Source: an uncultured Corynebacterium sp.
GTDB taxonomy: Bacteria; Actinomycetota; Actinomycetes; Mycobacteriales; Mycobacteriaceae
DNA length: 57,637 bases
Assembly (NCBI RefSeq): GCF_943912665.1
Contig: NZ_CALTVG010000008.1
Coordinates: 1 to 57,637, forward strand
Direction of reading: 5' to 3'
Below the pieces are notes generated by a model, which worked only from the letters and a program-made list of their open reading frames with translations, ran no database searches and was not told the origin of the DNA. Of this stretch, positions 26,211 through 35,073 are shown in pieces; position 1 is the first letter of the stretch, and the number at the start of each line of letters is the position of its first letter. The position numbers were made by a program, and so were the translations under genes.

Positions 26211-26771
26211 ATGACAGGACCCCAAATTGCATTGACAGACCGGCCAGATCTCGGTGCCGCACTTAAACGTGCTGGTGATTCCGAGATTGTGCACGCTGCC
26301 GCCGCAGCCGTTGTAGAAGGCCTTGGCGTCGACGAGATCGCACTGGAAGCCGCTGCCACGAAAGCAAGCGGGGTGGATGGTGCCGCTTTTGTCACCAACC
26401 GCAGGATCCTCGTGACCGCCGATAAGAAGGATCCATCCCATTTTGAGTTCCTTGAACTTGACAACCTGGGCAACGTCACGGTTCTGCCCTACCAGGATGG
26501 CTGGGCCGTCGTGGCTCAGCTCTACAACACATACAAAGTGTGGAGCGGGTTCACGGAAAAGGCCGCGCGTCGCGTGCAGTTTGCCGCCCAGTGGGCCCTG
26601 ACCGCAGGCCGGGAGGCACGAACGGAGGCCTCGCGCGCGGTGTCTTCGGAGGAGCTTTTTAAGCGGTGGAAAGAAAACAAGCACCGTCTCAATCGCGACA
26701 GCGTAGAAGCGCGCGTTGAGTCGATGCGCTCCCTGTATTCCGACATTGATTCACGGTGGTGGACTGAATAA
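26211..26771 (+). CDS. uncharacterised protein with a PH-like segment
   Basis: 186 residues from ATG 26211 (a GTG six bases upstream is equally possible; neither has a ribosome binding site). The central part FVTNRRILVTADKK-FEFLELDNLGNV has the beta-strand spacing of bacterial PH-like domains. The last 60 residues are Arg/Glu-rich and helical. The stop overlaps the next start as TAATG, so the pair is one operon. No family known to me beyond that. Confidence 0.75.
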   Translation: MTGPQIALTDRPDLGAALKRAGDSEIVHAAAAAVVEGLGVDEIALEAAATKASGVDGAAFVTNRRILVTADKKDPSHFEFLELDNLGNVTVLPYQDGWAVVAQLYNTYKVWSGFTEKAARRVQFAAQWALTAGREARTEASRAVSSEELFKRWKENKHRLNRDSVEARVESMRSLYSDIDSRWWTE

Positions 26772-27637
26772 TGAGCCGACTTGCATACCCGGGTTCGCCC
26801 GATCACCTTAACGGGGCGGAAGACACATCACACATCAAAGAAGGCCAGGCAATTGCGGATAATGGCTATCGCCATTTCATCAAGCACGGCTCACTACTAG
26901 ACGCAGGCGCGTCTCCGAATAGTGCCATGGGCACCGCCTCACCCTCGTCGAACCCCACCGCGGGAACCACCACAGGAACCCACGCCAATGGCGCAAAGCA
27001 AGGCCTCAGCGTTAAAAAGCAGCTATTGCTCGTTCCGCTAGTGATCGCTGTGATAGTGGTGGTAGCGATTGGCTACGTTGCACTTAAAAACGCGCTCTTT
27101 GGTGATAAATCAGAGGAATCGGCTGCTCCCGAACAACCGGCCGCTGGGGCGCCTGCCGACTCTGGGGCTTCTGACGGTAGCGCTACCGGCGCGACCGGTG
27201 ACGATAAGACTGGCGACACTCAAAGTGGCCTCACCCCTGCCGACCAAGCACCCGAGCCGATTGCTGACTTCGTGGAATTGTGCACGGATTATGAAGTGGT
27301 GTTCAGCTACTACGGCGCGGATAACTCCCCTGCCCCAGAAGCGAAGGGCACCAACTGTTCCGTAGATACTACGAAAGCACCTGAGGTTGGTTACGTAGTC
27401 TTCACCGATGACCCAGCCGCCACCGCCGCCGTCCGTGACGGTAAGCCCGTCTTGGACGCCGCTGAAATTTCAGCAGAATCAACGCGCGGTTCCACATTCA
27501 AGGCACAGCGATTGGAAGCCATCTTCACTGTTCAGGAAATCCTCCCTGACGATAAGGGAATCGTTGAGTACATGATCAAGAGTGATGACCCTGAGGTGGC
27601 TAAGAAAGCTCTGGTAGACCTCGGCGTGGCCAAGTAA
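26771..27637 (+). CDS. single-pass membrane protein, coupled to the preceding gene
   Basis: 288 residues. Cytosolic segment of about 80 residues, one membrane helix (LLLVPLVIAVIVVVAIGYVA), an Ala/Ser/Gly/Asp-rich linker, then an external domain of about 130 residues with two Cys (LCTDYEV and TNCSVD), likely disulfide-linked. The architecture resembles the ectodomain-bearing proteins at 33496-36387 but I see no convincing sequence match. Function unknown. Confidence 0.8.
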   Translation: MSRLAYPGSPDHLNGAEDTSHIKEGQAIADNGYRHFIKHGSLLDAGASPNSAMGTASPSSNPTAGTTTGTHANGAKQGLSVKKQLLLVPLVIAVIVVVAIGYVALKNALFGDKSEESAAPEQPAAGAPADSGASDGSATGATGDDKTGDTQSGLTPADQAPEPIADFVELCTDYEVVFSYYGADNSPAPEAKGTNCSVDTTKAPEVGYVVFTDDPAATAAVRDGKPVLDAAEISAESTRGSTFKAQRLEAIFTVQEILPDDKGIVEYMIKSDDPEVAKKALVDLGVAK

Positions 27638-27712
27638 AACCGCAGCGATTCGCCCGCCACTGTCCATTTTCATTTTATTGTCAATAAGCGCTGGCGGCGA
27701 TAAGCTGAGTGC

Positions 27713-28603
27713 ATGGCACACGAGCATCACGACCACGATCACTCCAGCACACCGCTGCGCGCGCTCCTGGCTGCCCTCAGTATTACTGGCATCGTCTTCT
27801 TCGCGGAACTGATCGGCGGCTGGTTGGCGGGGTCCATGGCGCTGATGGCGGATGCGATGCACATGCTTTCCGACGCCGCGGGGCTCATCATCGCGGTGAT
27901 CGCAGTGCTGGTGGGACGGCGCCAAACATCAGCCCAGGCCACCTACGGCTATCGACGGGTGGAGGTGCTGGCGGCGCTAGCCAACGCGGTGATGGTGCTG
28001 GCGATCTCAGTGTGGATTGTCGTCGAGGCGATGCGCCGCCTGCAGAGCCCGGCCGAGGTACAGGGCAAGGCGATGCTGCTCATCGCGGTAATCGGCCTGG
28101 TGGCGAATGCGCTGTCAGCGTGGGTGCTGCACCGACACCGCGAGTCCTCAATCAACGTGGAGGGCGCGTTCTTGCACGTGCTGGTGGATTTGCTCGGCTC
28201 GGTCGCGGTGATCGTAGCGGGCATCGTGGTACTGACCACGGGGTTTGTGGCGGCGGACGTAATCGCCTCCCTAATTATCGCCGCAATGGTGCTCCCACGC
28301 GCGTGGCAGCTCATGCGGTTGTCAGCGAGCGTGCTGCTCGAGCAGGTTCCAGCGGGCTTCGACGCCAGCGTGATCGAGCCCGTGCTGCGTCGGCTCGAAG
28401 GTGTTGCCGACATCCACGACCTGCACCTGTGGAGCCTGGACGGAGTCAACGTTCTCACGACCGTGCACATCGTGCGCGACGGCACCGTCGACACCGGTCC
28501 GCTGTTAGATGCCGCCCAGTACGTCCTGCGCGAACACGGCATCGAGCACTCCACCATTCAGATCGAGCCCCCGGAGCACGAATCCCACGAGACGGTGTGC
28601 TGA
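27713..28603 (+). CDS. cation diffusion facilitator, probable zinc exporter
   Basis: 296 residues, CDF family (CzcD/ZitB type) proton-coupled efflux of Zn2+ and related metals. N-terminal His cluster (HEHHDHDH), six membrane helices, transport-site motif HMLSDAAG in helix 2 with the D of ADAMHM, and HLNVEGAFLHVLVD-like helix 5 with the His/Asp pair, then a cytosolic ferredoxin-like domain (ADIHDLHLW). It could balance the zinc importer at 6277-9018. Confidence 0.94.
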   Translation: MAHEHHDHDHSSTPLRALLAALSITGIVFFAELIGGWLAGSMALMADAMHMLSDAAGLIIAVIAVLVGRRQTSAQATYGYRRVEVLAALANAVMVLAISVWIVVEAMRRLQSPAEVQGKAMLLIAVIGLVANALSAWVLHRHRESSINVEGAFLHVLVDLLGSVAVIVAGIVVLTTGFVAADVIASLIIAAMVLPRAWQLMRLSASVLLEQVPAGFDASVIEPVLRRLEGVADIHDLHLWSLDGVNVLTTVHIVRDGTVDTGPLLDAAQYVLREHGIEHSTIQIEPPEHESHETVC

Positions 28604-28624
28604 TTCCTTTCTAATGGTGGGCGA

Positions 28625-28658
28625 GCCATCCCGCCCACCGGGCCATCCCGCCCACCGG
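28625..28658. repeat. 17-base tandem duplication
   Basis: Two identical, abutting copies of GCCATCCCGCCCACCGG at 28625-28641 and 28642-28658, in the gap between the metal exporter and clpC. Probably replication slippage. Confidence 0.9.
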
Positions 28659-28670
28659 TCGCGCAAAGAA

Positions 28671-28714
28671 AGCCCCGAACCGCACGGAGCGTCACTCGCA
28701 TGCGGTTCGGGGCT
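28671..28714. terminator. strong bidirectional terminator between the exporter and clpC
   Basis: Perfect 14-base stem AGCCCCGAACCGCA (28671-28684) with TGCGGTTCGGGGCT (28701-28714) and a 16-base loop. On the minus strand it is followed by TTTCTTTG, fitting termination of clpC; the plus side has a weaker tail for the exporter. Confidence 0.9.
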
Positions 28715-28751
28715 AATCCTTATGGTCCCAGCGCGGGGCCCAAGTCAGCGC

Positions 28752-31529
28752 TTAGAGCGGCTGGCCAGCACCGGCACCAGCCGGCGGCGGATTTCCGTCA
28801 TCACCATCGTTGTTGTGGGATTCATCGGCGGAGTCGCTACCGGACTCGTCGAGGACATCCGGGGTGACGGTGTCAGGGCCATCGGAATTCGGACCGTGGG
28901 ATCCTTCATCGATCTCGGTGGCTAGTTCCTCATCGGCCTCGCGCACGGCGGTGTCCTCGAGCTCCTTGTCGAAGGTATCCTCCGGCAGCGGGCGCGGACG
29001 CGGGGTGAAGGTGAAGGTAGCCGAGGAGTTATCCTTGGACTCGCCGTCCCAGCCCTCAACGTCCACGGTAATGATTTCACCGGCGCCGATTTCACCGAAG
29101 AGGATCTTCTCGGAGAGCTGGTCCTCAATTTCGCGCTGGATGGTACGACGCAGTGGACGGGCACCAAGAACCGGGTCGAAGCCGCGCTTGGCCAGCAGGT
29201 CCTTGGCCTTCTGTGTGAGCTCAATGCCCATGTCACGCTCGGAGAGCTGCTTCTCCACGCGTCCGATGAGCAGCTCCACCATCTCCACAATCTGCTCCTG
29301 TGTGAGCTGGTGGAAGACCACAATCTCGTCGATACGGTTGAGGAACTCAGGGCGGAAGTGCTTCTTCAGCTCATCGTTGACCTTGTTCTTCATGCGCTCG
29401 TACTGAGCGTCCGAGTCGTTCTCCGAGGAACCGGAGAAGCCCAGGCCCACAGCCTTCGAGATGTCCTGAGTACCCAAGTTCGAGGTAAAGATGAGGACCG
29501 TGTTCTTGAAGTCCACGATGCGACCCTGGCCATCAGTGAGGCGGCCATCCTCCAGCACCTGCAGGAGAGTGTTGTAGATCTCCTTGTGGGCCTTCTCAAT
29601 CTCGTCGAACAGAACGACGGAGAATGGCTTGCGGCGGACCTTCTCGGTCAGCTGACCGCCCTCTTCGTAGCCAACGTATCCCGGAGGGGCACCGAAGAGT
29701 CGGGAGGCGGTGAAGCGATCATGGAACTCACCCATATCGATCTGGATGAGATCATCATCCGAACCGAAGAGGAAGTTAGCCAGAGACTTCGACAGCTCCG
29801 TCTTACCCACACCGGACGGGCCGGCAAAAATGAAGGAGCCAGACGGGCGGCGCGGGTCCTTTAGACCTGCACGGGTACGGCGGATAGCACGGGATACGGC
29901 CTTTACGGCCTCCTCCTGACCAATGATGCGCTTGTGCAGCTCTTCCTCCATGTTGAGGAGGCGGTTGGATTCCTTTTCGGTGAGTTTGAGCACCGGGATG
30001 CCGGTCCAGTGCGCTAGGACCTCAGCGATCTGCTCCTCACCAACCTCGGCGATCTCCTCAAGGTCACCGGAGCGCCACTGCTTTTCCTTCTCCGCGCGCT
30101 CCTCGCCGAGCTTGCGCTCTTGATCGCGAAGGCCAGCGGCCTTCTCGAAGTCCTGAGCGTCGATCGCGGCTTCCTTTTCCTTGCGGACCTCAGCAATGCG
30201 GTCATCGACCTCACGCAGGCCCTCCGGAGCGGTCATGCGCTTGATGCGCATGCGGGCACCGGCTTCATCCAAGAGGTCCACTGCCTTATCCGGCAGGAAG
30301 CGGTCGTTGATGTAGCGGTCCGACAGGGAGGCCGCGGCCTTGAGTGCCTCATCGGTGTAGGAGACGCGGTGGTGCGCCTCGTACTTATCGCGCAGGCCCT
30401 TGAGGATCAGCACGGTGTCATCCAGGGAAGGCTCATCCACCTTGACCGGCTGGAAACGGCGCTCCAGGGCGGCGTCCTTCTCAATGTGCTTGCGGTACTC
30501 ATCCAGGGTGGTGGCACCGATGGTCTGCAGCTCACCACGGGCCAGCTTCGGCTTCAGCAGCGAAGCGGCGTCAATGGCGCCTTCTGCGGCACCGGCACCG
30601 ACCAGGGTGTGAATCTCATCGATGAAGAGGATGATGTCTCCGCGCTGGTTGATCTCCTTGAGCACCTTCTTCAGGCGTTCCTCAAAGTCACCGCGGTAGC
30701 GAGAGCCCGCCACCAGGGAGCCCAGGTCCAGGGAGTACAGCTGCTTATCCTTGAGCGTCTCCGGAACCTTGCCGTTGACGATGTCGAGAGCGAGGCCCTC
30801 GACGACGGCGGTCTTACCCACGCCCGGTTCACCAATGAGCACCGGGTTGTTCTTGGTACGGCGGGACAGCACTTGCATGATGCGCTCCACCTCAGACTCA
30901 CGGCCGACGACCGGATCAAGCTTGCCGTCCTTCGCAGCCTGGGTGAGGTTGCGTCCAAACTGGTCCAGGACCAGGGAGTTGGAGCGCTCGCCAGACCCAC
31001 CCGGCGCGGTGCGACCGCCCTGGCCGGCACCTGCACCAGCGCCCACCGGGCCAGAGCCCTGGGACTGGCCGTTGCCTTCGCCCTCGCCGCCTTCGTAGCC
31101 GGAGAGCAGCTGGATAACCTGCTGGCGCACGCGCGGCAGGTCGGCGCCCAGCTTGGTCAGCACCTGGGCGGCCACGCCGTCACCCTCACGGATGAGGCCG
31201 AGGAGCAGGAACTCGGTGCCAATGTACTTGTGGCCCATCTGCAGGCCCTCACGCAGAGAGAGCTCTAGGACCTTCTTGGCGCGAGGAGTAAACGGAATGT
31301 GGCCGGTGTGCGGCTGGGAGCCGTGGCCGATGATCTCCTCCACCTCACGGCGGACGTCCTCCAGCGAGATGCCCATGGATTCCAGGGCCTTGGCGGCAAC
31401 GCCCTCACCCTCGTGGATAAGCCCCAGGAGGATGTGCTCGGTGCCGATGTAGTTGTGGTTAAGCATGCGTGCTTCCTCCTGCGCCAAGACGATGACGCGG
31501 CGAGCACGGTCAGTAAACCTCTCGAACAT
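28752..31529 (-). CDS. clpC: ATP-dependent Clp protease ATPase subunit ClpC
   Basis: 925 residues. N-terminal Clp repeat domain (residues 1-150), first AAA domain with GEPGVGKTA and [12 protein letters not shown], a UVR/middle coiled-coil region around residues 420-490, second AAA domain with [12 protein letters not shown] and [11 protein letters not shown], and a D2-small C-terminal region. An acidic Asp/Asn/Ser tail ends it. With ClpP it unfolds and degrades proteins and is essential in this group. ATG 31529 has AAAGG at nine bases. Terminated by the hairpin at 28671-28714. Confidence 0.97.
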   Translation of the reverse strand: MFERFTDRARRVIVLAQEEARMLNHNYIGTEHILLGLIHEGEGVAAKALESMGISLEDVRREVEEIIGHGSQPHTGHIPFTPRAKKVLELSLREGLQMGHKYIGTEFLLLGLIREGDGVAAQVLTKLGADLPRVRQQVIQLLSGYEGGEGEGNGQSQGSGPVGAGAGAGQGGRTAPGGSGERSNSLVLDQFGRNLTQAAKDGKLDPVVGRESEVERIMQVLSRRTKNNPVLIGEPGVGKTAVVEGLALDIVNGKVPETLKDKQLYSLDLGSLVAGSRYRGDFEERLKKVLKEINQRGDIILFIDEIHTLVGAGAAEGAIDAASLLKPKLARGELQTIGATTLDEYRKHIEKDAALERRFQPVKVDEPSLDDTVLILKGLRDKYEAHHRVSYTDEALKAAASLSDRYINDRFLPDKAVDLLDEAGARMRIKRMTAPEGLREVDDRIAEVRKEKEAAIDAQDFEKAAGLRDQERKLGEERAEKEKQWRSGDLEEIAEVGEEQIAEVLAHWTGIPVLKLTEKESNRLLNMEEELHKRIIGQEEAVKAVSRAIRRTRAGLKDPRRPSGSFIFAGPSGVGKTELSKSLANFLFGSDDDLIQIDMGEFHDRFTASRLFGAPPGYVGYEEGGQLTEKVRRKPFSVVLFDEIEKAHKEIYNTLLQVLEDGRLTDGQGRIVDFKNTVLIFTSNLGTQDISKAVGLGFSGSSENDSDAQYERMKNKVNDELKKHFRPEFLNRIDEIVVFHQLTQEQIVEMVELLIGRVEKQLSERDMGIELTQKAKDLLAKRGFDPVLGARPLRRTIQREIEDQLSEKILFGEIGAGEIITVDVEGWDGESKDNSSATFTFTPRPRPLPEDTFDKELEDTAVREADEELATEIDEGSHGPNSDGPDTVTPDVLDESGSDSADESHNNDGDDGNPPPAGAGAGQPL

Positions 31530-31811
31530 TACCTCTACCTTTCGCTATTAATGTGTCACCCACTCTAACGCGCGCGGACGACACTCCTTCCACTGTTTTC
31601 CTTCCCACCGGCCCCAAACCCCGCTAATTTCCCCGTTTTAGCTGCTCACAGCACTGTACGCCGGTAGCGAACAGGGCCAGCGCGATGGTCAGCGTCCGGA
31701 GAGACCTTCCCCACTATTGGCTGAAATTATGGACACCCCTGATACTGTTAATGGTGCTTTTCGCTCCCTACCGAAGAGCTGCCTTCTCTCTCACCTAAGG
31801 AAATGGCTCTC
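31530..31811. other. upstream region of clpC, no gene seen
   Basis: Leader and promoter DNA of clpC on the minus strand. ACTCTAA at 31562-31568 reads TTAGAGT on the minus strand and may be a -10. I cannot place a ClgR or SigH site with any certainty. On the plus strand an 88-codon frame from 31717 has no homology and shares no spacing with a ribosome binding site. Confidence 0.6.
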
Positions 31812-31927
31812 ATGCCTTTCAATGGCAAATTCCTCGACGACCTCCCCACATCCTCGGCAGCGTTCTAGCCATCCTGACCTTGCTAGGGACGATCTTCGGC
31901 GTCACGAGCCTGGCGTCGTTCTTCTAG
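31812..31927 (+). pseudogene. possible 38-residue membrane peptide gene with one frameshift
   Basis: AAGGAAA ends 8 bases before ATG 31812. The first codons read a short amphiphilic head (MPFNGKFLDDLP). Around the CCCC run at 31842-31845 the reading must shift by one base to continue into a very hydrophobic stretch (ILGSVLAILTLLGTIFGVT) ending in a Phe-Phe stop at 31925-31927. If one C were added the gene would have 38 codons before its stop. It may be a broken or misread small membrane peptide. The frame is short and could also be chance. Confidence 0.3.
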
Positions 31928-31976
31928 TACCCTTCGAGCTTCCCTCTAGTTTCTCCGCCTCCCCTGCAACACCCGT

Positions 31977-32014
31977 GCAGTAAACTTACTGCTGTTATAT
32001 CAGCGAGGGAGGAG
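31977..32014 (+). promoter_or_regulatory. promoter with a palindromic operator before the FHA-like gene
   Basis: GCAGTAA (31977-31983) and TTACTGC (31986-31992) form a perfect inverted repeat with a 2-base spacer. Directly after it, TTATAT at 31995-32000 resembles a -10, placing the palindrome where a repressor would block polymerase. GGAGGAG at 32008-32014 is the ribosome binding site of the gene at 32024. Confidence 0.55.
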
Positions 32015-32023
32015 TCGGTCACG

Positions 32024-32704
32024 ATGCAACCACACCACGGCGCCCTGCTGGTCAATGACCTCATTGGCCATACGCGCCTCCTCGATGTCTCCGAGTCCGC
32101 CACCCTGGGCCGCCAGGGCGATATTCTCCTAGCCTCGGACGATCCTGCCATGCACCGCACCTTCCTCCAGGTGTGGTCCAACGGCGCGCAGTGGTTCATC
32201 AAGAACATCGGCGGTTTCATCGCCGCCACCATCCAGCCGCCAGCCGCGTGCGGCTACGGCCGGGCCATTGTCAGCCCCGGCAGCATCGAGGTCCTGCACC
32301 CGGGCACGTCCACGGTGTACTTTTCCACCGCCACGATGAACTACGAGTGCGAGCTCACGGTGATGCAGCCCCTGCGCAGCCCGGAGCCCAGCCTCCCGCC
32401 GGACGGGCCTTTTACCACCCACGTCTTCGAACCGAACGAGGAGCAATGCCTCCTTCTCAAGGCCTTGGCCCAGCCCCTGCTGGACAATCCGGCCGCGGAG
32501 CCGCGCGTGGCCGTGGGCACCCAGCGCGAGCTGGCGGAGTCTTTGCACTGGACTGAGAAGAAGGTGGAGCGCAAGATTCAGACGCTGGCGGAAACCTTGC
32601 AGAAGCTGGGTGTTCCGCAGTTCCAGCCGGGCCAAAAGATCTCGTGGCGGATTGTGCTAGCGCAGTTCGCGGCGGCGCACCCGCAGTACTATGCCCACTT
32701 GTAG
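32024..32704 (+). CDS. divergent FHA-like domain fused to a helix-turn-helix
   Basis: 226 residues. Residues 8-113 form a beta-rich domain with LGRQGDILLASDDPAMHRTF, corresponding in position to the FHA GR...SRxH core, and IKNIGGF where FHA has the N/NG loop. The canonical phosphothreonine-binding Ser-Arg-His and Asn-Gly residues are replaced, so binding may be altered. Residues about 135-226 contain TQRELAESLHWTEKKVERKI, a winged-helix-like DNA-binding segment. The stand-alone paralogue at 37966-38301 aligns with the first domain. Opens the kinase island; GGAGGAG nine bases before ATG. Confidence 0.75.
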   Translation: MQPHHGALLVNDLIGHTRLLDVSESATLGRQGDILLASDDPAMHRTFLQVWSNGAQWFIKNIGGFIAATIQPPAACGYGRAIVSPGSIEVLHPGTSTVYFSTATMNYECELTVMQPLRSPEPSLPPDGPFTTHVFEPNEEQCLLLKALAQPLLDNPAAEPRVAVGTQRELAESLHWTEKKVERKIQTLAETLQKLGVPQFQPGQKISWRIVLAQFAAAHPQYYAHL

Positions 32705-32820
32705 CACCCCCGTATAAGCGAAGGGAAATACCTTTTCTCTTCTAACTACAACACGCATGCTGTTATTCTTTGACTAATTCTGTTTCTGTTTCTCACCGCT
32801 GCAAGGATTAGTCGCTCCGC

Positions 32821-33489
32821 ATGTCCGCCTTAGCTTCCCTGCGTCTGCTGGCCCCTGTGGGCCTAGCGCTGGTTACGCTTACCGCGTGCAGCCAGACTGC
32901 GGAGAAGGACGCGGCCGATGATGCCCCGAAGTTTACGGTCAGCGGCACCACCACTCTGTCGGCTCGTCCGGCATCAGGAGGCGGCACCACAGACCCCAGC
33001 CCGGAGCCTGGGAACGCCTCCCACCTGCGCAACGAGGACGGCACCTACAAGCTCACCGAAAAGCTCCCGGGCCCCGGGGCTGTAGACGAGATCGTGGCGA
33101 ACTACTCCGGACTGGAGAACTTTGGCTACCAAAACCTGCGCGCAGAGCTGGATAACCGCGGCTTCGATTCCATGGTCAGCGGTTCCGCGCCCACCGGGGT
33201 TCTGCAGTGGGCAGTCGGCGGCATTTTGATTCTCAACACCCAGGCGTTGAACTTAAGCGGCGACGAAGCAGATTTGGAAAACAACGCCGAGTGGCACGTC
33301 GCGGTGCTCGACGCCGACGGCCACAACCACCTCAACGAGTCCGAGGATACCGAGTTCACCTGCTCCTTCGGCGTGTGCACCCTGGCTGCTGAGCTTCACG
33401 ACGCAGGCAGCTTCAACGCCGAAATCACCATTCGCCAGGCCGGCTACGAGCCGTTTGTAATCCGCCAGCCCATCCTCGTCGCCGAGTAA
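32821..33489 (+). CDS. lipoprotein of the kinase island
   Basis: 222 residues. Signal peptide with lipobox LTAC, lipidated Cys23, then a disordered Thr/Ser/Gly/Pro linker to about residue 70 and a beta-rich domain ending in PFVIRQPILVAE. Two Cys (TCSFGVC) five residues apart could pair. The gene ends six bases before the kinase start, so they share an operon. No family recognised; its placement suggests it feeds signals to the kinase ectodomain, which is inference. Confidence 0.85.
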   Translation: MSALASLRLLAPVGLALVTLTACSQTAEKDAADDAPKFTVSGTTTLSARPASGGGTTDPSPEPGNASHLRNEDGTYKLTEKLPGPGAVDEIVANYSGLENFGYQNLRAELDNRGFDSMVSGSAPTGVLQWAVGGILILNTQALNLSGDEADLENNAEWHVAVLDADGHNHLNESEDTEFTCSFGVCTLAAELHDAGSFNAEITIRQAGYEPFVIRQPILVAE

Positions 33490-33495
33490 AGCACC

Positions 33496-34929
33496 ATGAC
33501 CGCCCAACCCACTGCCTCCGGCTTGCCCCTGGATCTGGAGCCTGAGCTCACCGCCAAGGGCTATTCACAGTTCCACCAGATCGGAGCCGGCGGCATGGGC
33601 ACCATTGTCTATGCCCGCAAGGAGAGCCTTGACCGCGAGGTGGCTATCAAGGTCATTGCCCAGCACGCGGCCGGCGACCAGGAAGAGGTGCGCCGGTTCA
33701 TGGCGGAGATGCGCACCGTGGCAGCACTGGAGCACCCGGCTATCGTGCCGATTTATGACGGCGATATCACCCCGGGCGGCGTGCCGTACTTCGTCATGAA
33801 GTTTCTCTCCGGCCCCAGCCTGGAGGCACTGCTCAACCGCCGCATTCTGGAGGGATCTAAGTTCACGGTGGAGGAAACCGTGCAGGTGCTCCGGCCCATC
33901 GCGGAAGCGCTGGACTACCTGGCGGATCTGCCCTCCCCGGTGATTCACCGCGACATCAAGCCGGCGAACATCATCGCGGATGACTGCACCGTGATGCTGG
34001 CGGATTTCGGCATCGCCCTCAACGGTGAGAACACCCGCCTGACCCGGGAGGGCCTGCGCGTGGGCACGGATGCCTACATGGCCCCGGAGCTCTACCCCAC
34101 GCAGTTGGCGCAGCAGCCGCCGCAGCCCACCGCCGCGAGCGACCGCTACGCGCTAGCACTCATTGCGATGGAGATGCTCACCCTGGTGAATCTGCGCCGA
34201 GCCACCAGCCCGCAACAGTGGGCGCATAGCCGCGTCATCCCGCAGCTGGCCGCGCACAACCTAGCGGACAAGGATGCCCCGCGGGCCGCCGCGCTCAACG
34301 CCTTCTTCGCCACCGCGCTCCACCCAGATCCGCAGGCACGCTTTGCCACCTCCTCCGGGATGATTGAGGCGCTGGCAGGGGTCGGTAAGGTGGGGGCCGG
34401 GGAGGCGTCGCCAAGCACGGCATCCTCCGTCCCCGTCTCCGCTGCGGAGGGACGCCACAGTCCCCAGCGCCGACGCCTGACCCTCCTCGGCGGTGCCCTG
34501 GCGGCGGTGCTGTGCCTCGTCGGAATCACCGGCTTCCTGGCGCTGCGCGGGGCCGGATGGGACGAGGAAGATTCCACTCTGGCGCAGGAATTTCCCAACC
34601 TGCTGCCTACCCATCCCGGCCGCGGACCGTGGAAGAACTTGGATTGCCGCCCCGTGGAGCCGGAGGAAGGACAGCGCTCGCGCATCCTCTGTGAAGGTGG
34701 GGACTTGACCCTCGTGGCCGCGGACTTCGGCACCGAGGACAGCCGCAACGAGATTCTGCCGAATGTGATGGAAGAGCTCATCAGTGAGGCATGCACCATC
34801 ACCTCCACAGAGATCCCCAACCAGCCGGGAACGTGGGGCGTCTACCCCACAGGGGTGTCCGCGCGCTTCGCTTTTGTCCTTGCCGGCCCGGACGCGGAGC
34901 AAGCCCGCCTCAGCATTCCAATTTGTTGA
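33496..34929 (+). CDS. transmembrane Ser/Thr protein kinase
   Basis: 477 residues. Complete Hanks-type kinase domain: Gly loop GAGGMG (30-35), VAIK Lys52, alpha-C Glu71, HRDIKPANI (151-159, catalytic Asp153, Lys155, Asn158), DFG (170-172), APE (196-198). One membrane helix about 327-349, then a 124-residue external domain opening with GWDEEDSTLAQEFP and carrying four Cys (384, 399, 433 and the final residue 477). This ectodomain is not PASTA. It recurs in the next gene. The lipoprotein gene ends six bases upstream. Likely an envelope-signal receptor. Confidence 0.94.
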   Translation: MTAQPTASGLPLDLEPELTAKGYSQFHQIGAGGMGTIVYARKESLDREVAIKVIAQHAAGDQEEVRRFMAEMRTVAALEHPAIVPIYDGDITPGGVPYFVMKFLSGPSLEALLNRRILEGSKFTVEETVQVLRPIAEALDYLADLPSPVIHRDIKPANIIADDCTVMLADFGIALNGENTRLTREGLRVGTDAYMAPELYPTQLAQQPPQPTAASDRYALALIAMEMLTLVNLRRATSPQQWAHSRVIPQLAAHNLADKDAPRAAALNAFFATALHPDPQARFATSSGMIEALAGVGKVGAGEASPSTASSVPVSAAEGRHSPQRRRLTLLGGALAAVLCLVGITGFLALRGAGWDEEDSTLAQEFPNLLPTHPGRGPWKNLDCRPVEPEEGQRSRILCEGGDLTLVAADFGTEDSRNEILPNVMEELISEACTITSTEIPNQPGTWGVYPTGVSARFAFVLAGPDAEQARLSIPIC

Positions 34930-35073
34930 GGTTAAAGGGCTGTCCCGGGGTTGTCTCCGGCGCTGATTCACATAAGATGTCAGTAGCACTCGAGCTTTCG
35001 AGCACCCGGCCGCGCGCCCCGCTGCCTCTCCTGCACGTCCCCGCCTCCTATCTCCCCCAAAGGATTTCCCACC

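Noticed and set aside
31717..31983. 88-codon plus-strand frame upstream of the kinase island
   Set aside because: No homology, no ribosome site, and it runs out of frame with the more plausible short peptide.
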